Origin: Silicimonas sp.
Lineage (GTDB): Bacteria > Pseudomonadota > Alphaproteobacteria > Rhodobacterales > Rhodobacteraceae
Assembly: GCA_022826205.1 (NCBI GenBank)
Contig: JAJDVJ010000070.1
Coordinates: 38,376-102,375 of the forward strand
Length of the DNA stretch: 64,000 nucleotides
Direction of reading: 5' to 3'
This document shows, one piece after another, positions 58,285 through 64,000 of the stretch. Under the pieces are notes generated by a model, which saw only the letters and a list, made by a program, of their open reading frames with translations, did no database searches and was not told where the DNA came from. How positions within the stretch are numbered: the first letter of the stretch is position 1; every line of letters starts with the position of its first letter. The position numbers were made by a program, and so were the translations under genes.

Positions 58285-58384
58285 TTGGTCTCGAGCGTGC
58301 AATTCGGACCAATCTGGTCGCCAATTTGGGCTGTCGCGTGATTTGTGATGGGCCTATTGCTTGGATTGGGCGACCAAATTTTTT
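58285..58384 (+). promoter_or_regulatory. Clustered TGGTC/GACCA repeats and alternative hairpins upstream of kbl
   Basis: GACCA-ATC-TGGTC (58307-58319) is a perfect small palindrome. Its TGGTCGCC-AAT half (58315-58325) can instead pair with ATTGGGCGACCA (58365-58376), which is followed by AA and six T (58379-58384). A further TTGGTC lies at 58285-58290. This could be a dimeric regulator operator with repeated half-sites, or a leader RNA with two mutually exclusive structures, one resembling a terminator. kbl starts 10 bp after the T-run. Confidence 0.45.
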
Positions 58385-58394
58385 GGAGCGCGGG

Positions 58395-59582
58395 ATGACC
58401 TCACTTGCCATGCATCTTCAAGCCGAGCTGGACGGGCTGAAATCCGCCGGTCTCTACAAGTCGGAGCGGATCATCACAGGCCGGCAGGCCGGAACCGTGG
58501 CGCTTTCGACGGGCCAAGATGTCATAAACCTTTGCGCGAACAACTATCTCGGGCTTTCCGGCAATGCCGATCTCGTTGCAGCCGGAAAGGAAGCCCTTGA
58601 GCGTCACGGATACGGAATGTCGTCCGTTCGCTTCATCTGTGGCACGCAGGACGTGCACAAGGAGCTAGAGGCAAGGCTCTCGGCATTCCTTGGGTTCGAG
58701 GACACAATCCTGTATTCCAGCTGCTTCGACGCAAACGCCGGCCTGTTCGAGACCATCCTCGGACCCGAGGATGCAGTTATTTCGGACGCGCTCAATCACG
58801 CGTCGATCATAGACGGCATACGGCTCTGCAAGGCCAGGCGGCTTCGCTACGCAAGTTCCGACATGGCTGATCTCGAGGCGCAGCTTCGGGCTGCTGCCGG
58901 CGCCCGGTTCAGGCTCATTGCAACGGACGGCGTATTCTCTATGGACGGACATGTCGCGTCCCTTTCAGCAATCTGCGATCTTGCCGAGAGGCATGACGCA
59001 ATGGTCATGGTCGATGACAGCCATGCAGTCGGCTTCATGGGCCCGTCCGGACGGGGCAGCATCGAGCATTGCAGTGTGATTGGGAGGGTCGACATCGTGA
59101 CCGGAACGCTCGGCAAGGCGCTCGGCGGCGCATCGGGTGGCTACGTTTCGGCTGGGCGCGAAATCGTCGACTGGCTTCGCCAGCGGTCGAGGCCCTACCT
59201 GTTCTCGAACACGCTCGCACCTGTCATTGCGGCTACGTCGATCAAGGTGCTCGACATGCTGGAAGCCTCGACCGAACGGCGAGACAGGCTCATGGAAAAC
59301 ACGGCACATTTCCGGACGCGCCTGAGCCATGCCGGGTTCGACCTCCTGCCTGGCGAGCATCCGATCATTCCAGTCATGCTTCGCGATCCGGTTCTTGCCC
59401 AGGACATGGCAGCGCGACTCGACCGGAAGGGCGTCTACGTTGCCCCGTTCAGCTTTCCGGTCGTGCCCAGGGGCCAGGACCGGATTCGCACCCAGATGTC
59501 TGCTGCACATGGCCGCGACGAGATCGACCGTGCAATCGATGCCTTCATCGAAGTTGGCCATGAATTGGGAGTCCTGACATGA
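58395..59582 (+). CDS. kbl: 2-amino-3-ketobutyrate CoA ligase (glycine C-acetyltransferase)
   Basis: PLP enzyme that splits 2-amino-3-ketobutyrate with CoA into glycine and acetyl-CoA, second step of threonine breakdown. ATG 58395 ([21 protein letters not shown]) gives 395 residues, the family length. Motifs: [43 protein letters not shown] and the PLP-lysine segment [14 protein letters not shown]. tdh overlaps by 4 bp, as in other bacteria. Confidence 0.95.
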   Translation: MTSLAMHLQAELDGLKSAGLYKSERIITGRQAGTVALSTGQDVINLCANNYLGLSGNADLVAAGKEALERHGYGMSSVRFICGTQDVHKELEARLSAFLGFEDTILYSSCFDANAGLFETILGPEDAVISDALNHASIIDGIRLCKARRLRYASSDMADLEAQLRAAAGARFRLIATDGVFSMDGHVASLSAICDLAERHDAMVMVDDSHAVGFMGPSGRGSIEHCSVIGRVDIVTGTLGKALGGASGGYVSAGREIVDWLRQRSRPYLFSNTLAPVIAATSIKVLDMLEASTERRDRLMENTAHFRTRLSHAGFDLLPGEHPIIPVMLRDPVLAQDMAARLDRKGVYVAPFSFPVVPRGQDRIRTQMSAAHGRDEIDRAIDAFIEVGHELGVLT

Positions 59583-60616
59583 ATAGCGACATGAAGGCGC
59601 TGGTGAAGGCCCGGCCCGAGGAAGGTCTCTGGATGCAGCGGGTGCCGGTTCCCGAACCGGGCTCGGACGAGGTGCTGATCAAGGTCGGGAAGTCGGCCAT
59701 TTGCGGCACGGACGTCCATATCTGGAAATGGGATGAGTGGTCCGCGAAGACGGTGCCCGTTCCCATGGTCGTCGGCCATGAATTCTGCGGCAGGATCGTC
59801 GATTGCGGCAATGCGGCGACCAAGTACCAAGTCGGGGAGCGCGTCGTCGGCGAAGGTCACGTGGTTTGCGGCGCATGCCGGAACTGCCGCGCAGGGCGCG
59901 GTCATCTCTGCAGGAACACGGTGGGTGTCGGCGTCCATCGTCCGGGAAGCTTTGCAGAGTACATCTGCCTGCCGGAAAGCAACGTGGTGCCGCTTCCGGA
60001 CGCCGTCCCTGACGAGGTTGGGGCGATTCTCGATCCCCTCGGCAATGCCGTCCATACCGCGCTCAGCTTTGATCTTGTGGGCGAGGACGTGCTGGTTGCC
60101 GGGGCCGGCCCCATAGGCATCATGGGCGCGTTGGTTGCGCAGAAGGTGGGCGCGCGAAAGGTGGTCATTACCGACATCAGCGCCTATCGCCGCGATCTGG
60201 CGCGCGGGATGGGCGTTGAGCACGTCGTGGATGCGGACACCGAAGATCTACGCGATGTCATGGCCAGGCTCGGCATGACGGAAGGGTTCGACGTCGGCCT
60301 GGAAATGTCCGGCGCCGCCCCCGCCCTTCGCGACATGATCGACAAGATGAACAACGGCGGGAAGATCGCACTTCTGGGAATTGCCCCGGCCGAGTTCGCG
60401 GTCGACTGGAACAAGATCATTTTCAAGATGCTCAACGTGAAGGGGATCTATGGCCGCGAGATGTATGAGACCTGGTACAAGATGATCGCCCTGGTGCAGT
60501 CAGGCCTTGACGTTTCAGGCCTCATTACGCACCGCATTCACGTCGACGACTTCGGCGAAGGCTTTGCCGCCATGCTGTCGGGCGAAGCGGGAAAGGTCGT
60601 GATGGACTGGGACTGA
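59579..60616 (+). CDS. tdh: L-threonine 3-dehydrogenase
   Basis: Zinc-dependent medium-chain dehydrogenase that oxidises threonine to 2-amino-3-ketobutyrate, the substrate of Kbl. The 345 residues show the catalytic zinc region [15 protein letters not shown] and [10 protein letters not shown], the structural zinc loop [15 protein letters not shown], and the NAD fold [16 protein letters not shown] overlap with kbl makes a kbl-tdh operon. Confidence 0.95.
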   Translation: MNSDMKALVKARPEEGLWMQRVPVPEPGSDEVLIKVGKSAICGTDVHIWKWDEWSAKTVPVPMVVGHEFCGRIVDCGNAATKYQVGERVVGEGHVVCGACRNCRAGRGHLCRNTVGVGVHRPGSFAEYICLPESNVVPLPDAVPDEVGAILDPLGNAVHTALSFDLVGEDVLVAGAGPIGIMGALVAQKVGARKVVITDISAYRRDLARGMGVEHVVDADTEDLRDVMARLGMTEGFDVGLEMSGAAPALRDMIDKMNNGGKIALLGIAPAEFAVDWNKIIFKMLNVKGIYGREMYETWYKMIALVQSGLDVSGLITHRIHVDDFGEGFAAMLSGEAGKVVMDWD

Positions 60617-60635
60617 AGTGTCCTTGATTGAGTGT

Positions 60636-60648
60636 TCCCGTAACGGGA
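60636..60648. repeat. TCCCGT-A-ACGGGA palindrome upstream of the mttB-like gene
   Basis: A perfect 6+1+6 inverted repeat in the 98-bp tdh-mttB gap. The CCGTAACGG core is the reverse complement of the core upstream of cysQ (47017-47029). Possible operator. Confidence 0.35.
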
Positions 60649-60714
60649 GACGCTGTATGCGTGACCGTCCGAACGGCTCGACCCGCCGGACGGCAAACTC
60701 AGGAGAGAAACGCC

Positions 60715-62268
60715 ATGGTTTCTGACGAAGCCCCTCGTGCCCGAGCTGGAGGACGTGCCGCGCGTCGCGCCCTCAGGACGGCGCCGTGCTTCGACATGCT
60801 GCCGGCGCTGGACGGCACCCTGCCACTCTGCGAGGTCATGGACGACTCGAGGGTCGAGCGCATCGATGCCGCGTCGATGCACATCCTCGAAGACGTGGGA
60901 GTGTTGTTCCGTGATCCCGTCGCGCTGAGCGACTGGAAGCGGGCCGGAGCCAAGGTCGTGGGCGAGATGGTGCATCTCGATCGCGGTCTCGTGCGCGAGC
61001 TGATCGCCACGATTCCGTCCGAGTTCACCTATCACGCGCGCGACTCCGGCAAGAACGTCAGGCTGGGTGGCCGAAGCTCGGTCTTCGTCCCGATGTCGGG
61101 TGCACCGTACCTGCGCGACCTCGACGACGAGCGGAGGAGCCCGACGCTCGAAGACCTCGCGATGTTCCATAAGCTCAGCCACATGCTTCCGGCAATGCAT
61201 TCAACGTCGCATCACATCGTCGAGCCGATGGACCATCCGGTCAGCCACCGGCATCTCCGCATCACCTATTCGTCGATGAAGCACTCGGACAAGATGTTCA
61301 TGGGCATGACGACCAGCCCAAAAAACGCCGAAGACGTGATGGAGATGTGCGCGATCCTCTTTGGCGAGGAATTCATGGAAACGCACCCCGTCTGCACCGG
61401 CAACTGCAACGGCAACTCTCCCTTGGTCTGGGACGAGACCATGCTTGGCGCGATGCGCGCGTTTGTGCGGCGCAATCAGCCGGTTCTCTGCTCTCCCTTC
61501 GTGCTTGGCGGCGCCAACACGCCCGCCAGCGTGCCGGCAGCGATCGCGCAACTGAACGCCGAAGCGCTGTCTGCGCTTGCCTATACGCAGGTCGTCCGGA
61601 AGGGCGCGCCGGCGATCTACGGCCACTATCTCTCGACGGTCAGCATGAAATCCGGCGCACCCATGGCCGGAACTCCCGAAATCAGCCTGATGAACTTCAT
61701 GATAGGGCAGATGGCGCGGCACTACGGCGTTCCGTGGCGCAGCTCCAACACGCTGGGCGGCGCAAAGGTCTTCGATGCACAGGCCGGCTACGAGAGCGCC
61801 GCGACGCTGGCTGCGGTGATCCACGCCGGCGCGCACTACATTTGGCACTCGGCGGGCTGGAACGAAGCGGGCATGCATTGCTCGGTTGCCAAGTTCGTTG
61901 TCGACGCCGAGCAATGCGCGATGGCATATCGCATGGCTCAGGGCCCAAGGTGGGATGACTTTGACCAGGCGGTGTCGGCCGTGTCTGACATCGGACCCGG
62001 AGGGCACTACCTGGGCCATCCGCATACGCAGGAGAATTTCCAGACGGCGTTCTTCCTTCCCGAGCTTTTCGACAACAACTCCGTGGAGCAGTGGATCGCG
62101 GAAGGTGCCGTGGACACGACGGAGCGGGCGCTCAAATACGCGAAAAAACTGCTGGCCGATTACGAGGAGCCCGGTCTGGATCCGGGAATGGACGAAGCGC
62201 TCCGCGACTATATTGCGCGACGTGAACGCGAGATACCCGCAGCGGAAGAGCTGAACCAGACCTGTTGA
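60715..62268 (+). CDS. MttB-superfamily (trimethylamine methyltransferase-like) protein
   Basis: A 517-residue TIM-barrel protein of the MttB/COG5598 superfamily. ATG 60715 follows AGGAGAG; the frame extends upstream without similarity. Family patterns: ILEDVGVLFRDPVALSDWKRAGAKV, PSEFTYHARD, GGANTPASVPAAIAQLNAEALSALAYTQ, and TLGGAKVFDAQAGYESA. The gene reads through without in-frame TAG, so it lacks pyrrolysine and belongs to the non-Pyl group, members of which demethylate glycine betaine, proline betaine, carnitine or related quaternary amines onto a corrinoid protein. No corrinoid protein gene is adjacent. The kbl-tdh and DAO-type neighbours suggest a methylated amino-acid substrate (inference). 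Confidence 0.85.
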   Translation: MVSDEAPRARAGGRAARRALRTAPCFDMLPALDGTLPLCEVMDDSRVERIDAASMHILEDVGVLFRDPVALSDWKRAGAKVVGEMVHLDRGLVRELIATIPSEFTYHARDSGKNVRLGGRSSVFVPMSGAPYLRDLDDERRSPTLEDLAMFHKLSHMLPAMHSTSHHIVEPMDHPVSHRHLRITYSSMKHSDKMFMGMTTSPKNAEDVMEMCAILFGEEFMETHPVCTGNCNGNSPLVWDETMLGAMRAFVRRNQPVLCSPFVLGGANTPASVPAAIAQLNAEALSALAYTQVVRKGAPAIYGHYLSTVSMKSGAPMAGTPEISLMNFMIGQMARHYGVPWRSSNTLGGAKVFDAQAGYESAATLAAVIHAGAHYIWHSAGWNEAGMHCSVAKFVVDAEQCAMAYRMAQGPRWDDFDQAVSAVSDIGPGGHYLGHPHTQENFQTAFFLPELFDNNSVEQWIAEGAVDTTERALKYAKKLLADYEEPGLDPGMDEALRDYIARREREIPAAEELNQTC

Positions 62269-63609
62269 TCAGGCCTTGCGGGCTATCCATTCCCGCCAGC
62301 GCAGCACGACGTTTATCCCGACTTCGCGGAAGGGTTGTGGAGGAAGCCGTTCCGGCTCGTCCTCCGCCGTGAAGCGCTTGGTGATACCGCTGCTTTCGTC
62401 GCAGGCCAGTTCGGCGGCGCCCATGCCGGTGAGGGTGCCCCGCGCCGCGCCGAGGCCGTTTTGAACGCATGCCGAAAAGACATCTTCGTCAATCTCGCGC
62501 ATGACCGCGACACCGTTTCGGCTCAGGCATGCATGCCCGGCCCAGACATGCTCGAACGACATTCCGGCAAGGGATGGAAACCGCGCGTCGAAACGCACCT
62601 GCATGCCATGGGCCGCGCGGGCCAGATCGAACATCCTAGGGACCATCCCCGAGCGAAGCGCAGCAGTGGCACGGATGAGAATCCGGTTGCCGCCCTGGCC
62701 TCGGTCGATGCGCCGGACCGTCGCGCCCATATGGTCAGCGGGCGTGATGCCCCAGCGGTCTTGCCCTCCGGTCTGCCGGATCTGGTCAGGGGAAAGTTCT
62801 GGCGTCATCGCTCCGAACAGGAACAGATGCATCAATCGCCCACGCGCGAAGCCGAAGCTCTCGAGATGGCCATTGACGGCCAGGATCACCTTGCCGGCTT
62901 GCACCGCCGCCTTCGGCGTGGACACGATCCAGCTGCCGTTCTGTCGCGTGAAGCCGGTCGCCGGGCTTTCTTCGAACACGTTGACGCCAGCGCGCACGAG
63001 ACCGTCCGCCATTCCACGGATGAAGCCGGCAGGCTGCAGCATAACGGTTCCGGGCGTGTAGAGTCCGGAGCGATAGTATTCGCTGCTTGTGACCTCTGTC
63101 ATCTGCCCGGCGTCAAGCATTTCCGACGGCTCGTCGATTGTGTCGAGATGTGCCTTCTCTCGTTCGATTGCGGCATGGCCGGCGGAGTCGCCGGCGCCGT
63201 TTATCTTGCCCGCGCGGTCGAAGAAGTTCGGGTCGACTCCGTATTCCTTGACCGCCGCCTCGGCAAAATCCTGCGCTTGGCGGTTCAGCGAGATCAGTTC
63301 ACGCTCGCCGCGGGCCGCCATTTTCTCCGAGCCCGGTAGATTGTGCGGAAGGTCGATCATGAAACCCGAATTCCGCCCGGCCGCGCCTTCGGCGATCCTT
63401 CCGGCTTCGAGAACGGAGATGCGCGCGCCAGGGGCGAGTTGCGTAAGCCGTCTGGCTGCTGCCAATCCGGCAAAGCCCGCGCCGATGACGACGAAGTCGG
63501 CGGTCTTGTTCTCCTCAAGATGCCGTGGCGGAGGCAGATCGCCCAGAATGGCGTTCCAGCCCGCCCGGCCCTTCTGGACCGGAGTCCGGAGAGCTTGGTG
63601 CTTCGTCAA
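62269..63609 (-). CDS. DAO-type FAD-dependent oxidoreductase
   Basis: A 446-residue flavoprotein of the D-amino-acid oxidase/glycine oxidase/GlpD-like family (DadA/PuuB group). The N-terminal FAD motif is FVVIGAGFAGLAAARRL (about residues 39-55), followed by VLEAGRIAEGAAGRNSGFM, the RNSGF segment typical of gamma-glutamylputrescine oxidase and related amine oxidases; VWAGHACLSRNGVAVM is near the C-terminus. It converges with the mttB-like gene with adjoining stops. Likely oxidises an amine or N-methyl amino acid, substrate unknown. Confidence 0.85.
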   Translation of the reverse strand: MTKHQALRTPVQKGRAGWNAILGDLPPPRHLEENKTADFVVIGAGFAGLAAARRLTQLAPGARISVLEAGRIAEGAAGRNSGFMIDLPHNLPGSEKMAARGERELISLNRQAQDFAEAAVKEYGVDPNFFDRAGKINGAGDSAGHAAIEREKAHLDTIDEPSEMLDAGQMTEVTSSEYYRSGLYTPGTVMLQPAGFIRGMADGLVRAGVNVFEESPATGFTRQNGSWIVSTPKAAVQAGKVILAVNGHLESFGFARGRLMHLFLFGAMTPELSPDQIRQTGGQDRWGITPADHMGATVRRIDRGQGGNRILIRATAALRSGMVPRMFDLARAAHGMQVRFDARFPSLAGMSFEHVWAGHACLSRNGVAVMREIDEDVFSACVQNGLGAARGTLTGMGAAELACDESSGITKRFTAEDEPERLPPQPFREVGINVVLRWREWIARKA

Positions 63610-63911
63610 CTGACGGCCCCGAATTCGTCATCTGGAAGATCGATCCAGACGGTTGCGTTCTGCCTGTGCCGGCCATGGCTCTCGGGACGCGGGTTTCCGA
63701 CATCGCTGGCAGGGATCAGGACGGGGGCACGGCTGCCGTGAAATCGAGTTTGGCTGTGCATTCCGAGATTCCTGCAAGGCAACGACGGCGACCGCCACAC
63801 GCGCAGAGAGGGCGCACCTCTTCATGATTCTGTCAAGGATGTTGCTCGAATGTCGAATGGGGTGCGATTCTCGTATGGTTCACTTTTCGTATTCTTGATG
63901 TTCTTCGCGAA
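63610..63911. other. 302-bp stretch without a recognisable gene
   Basis: Upstream of the flavoprotein gene; its promoter should lie here. Only short frames without similarity were found. A TTTTCGTATTCTTGATG segment at the distal end (about 63885-63901) is A/T-rich but gives no clear consensus promoter. Confidence 0.4.
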
Positions 63912-64000
63912 TCATGCCGCAAGCGCGATTCTCACCACCGGCCGGTTGTCGTTGGCGCATTGCGGAGGCTTCCAGCCGCCGTTTCGACTCAGGCGGGGCG
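63912..64000 (-). CDS. Possible C-terminus of a gene running off the window
   Basis: One minus-strand frame from the window edge reads a 28-residue tail containing NGGWKPPQCANDNRPVV and ending ALAA before a TGA. The composition is like C-terminal tails of small alphaproteobacterial proteins with a NDNRPV motif, but the fragment is too short to assign. Confidence 0.25.
   Translation of the reverse strand, partial: PRLSRNGGWKPPQCANDNRPVVRIALAA

Noticed and set aside
58122..58394. Glycine riboswitch upstream of kbl-tdh
   Set aside because: The conserved glycine aptamer pattern is not recognisable; only the TGGTC/GACCA repeats stand out.
62335..63339. 334-codon plus-strand frame opposite the flavoprotein gene
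   Set aside because: Shadow frame of the DAO-type gene; no domain pattern.
1..64000. CRISPR arrays, insertion sequences or prophage genes
   Set aside because: No regularly spaced repeats, transposase or phage structural motifs were recognised in any frame.

Overview
The window is chromosomal DNA of an alphaproteobacterium, most likely Rhodobacterales-like. This rests on the mnmE-mnmG-rsmG-parA-parB block with two perfect parS sites, the hemW-rdgB-rph/hrcA-grpE block, the rimP-nusA-ylxR-infB operon behind a terminator-ending leader, an RpoH-type promoter (CTTG-N18-CCTATAT) in front of dnaK, and an frcR/frcBCA-frcK fructose locus. Most genes look about 60% GC by eye. Coding is dense, with many 1-14 bp overlaps between neighbours. 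No tRNA, rRNA, IS element, prophage or CRISPR array was seen.

Layout. 1-5.4 kb: tRNA modification (mnmE 3' part, mnmG), rsmG and the parABS partition system, probably near the replication origin. 5.3-9.6 kb: hemW, rdgB and rph on the minus strand, divergent from hrcA-grpE. 9.6-14.2 kb: a decayed duplicate of the 3' end of mutS, a DUF3500-type gene of lower GC, then intact mutS. 14.2-20 kb: msrA, a sulfotransferase-like gene, argG, and a tight hslO-nudL-cca cluster. 20.1-23.8 kb: two overlapping genes for a probable heterodimeric ABC exporter. 24-25.9 kb: two L,D-transpeptidase-fold proteins around a CAP-domain lipoprotein. 25.9-31.3 kb: hemH, a BioC/NDUFAF5-like methyltransferase, grxC, a nitrilase-family hydrolase, a MarR regulator, ubiG and pip. 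31.5-36.9 kb: the rimP-nusA-ylxR-infB operon. 37-42.3 kb: mutT, argJ and a secreted parvulin divergent from secA. 42.8-46.9 kb: dnaJ and dnaK divergent from alkB. 47-52 kb: cysQ, then a minus-strand run rnd-lptC-lptA-lptB-hpf-ptsN (ribosome hibernation, LPS transport, nitrogen PTS). 52-57.1 kb: fructose ABC transport with its ROK repressor and a P-loop kinase. 57.2-63.6 kb: an MBL-fold hydrolase, kbl-tdh threonine catabolism, an MttB-superfamily methyltransferase and a DAO-type flavoprotein.

How the parts work together. Most genes are housekeeping and follow known associations: MnmE/MnmG, ParA/ParB/parS, HrcA/GrpE with DnaK/DnaJ, LptCAB, and FrcBCA with FrcR and FrcK. The unusual parts are the strongly GC-rich parB, which stands out from both neighbours; the duplicated mutS tail beside an accessory gene; the regulatory architecture upstream of kbl, rimP and frcB; and the kbl-tdh-mttB-DAO neighbourhood, which may link threonine/glycine breakdown to demethylation of N-methylated compounds. 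No wholly new multi-gene system can be claimed from sequence reading alone.
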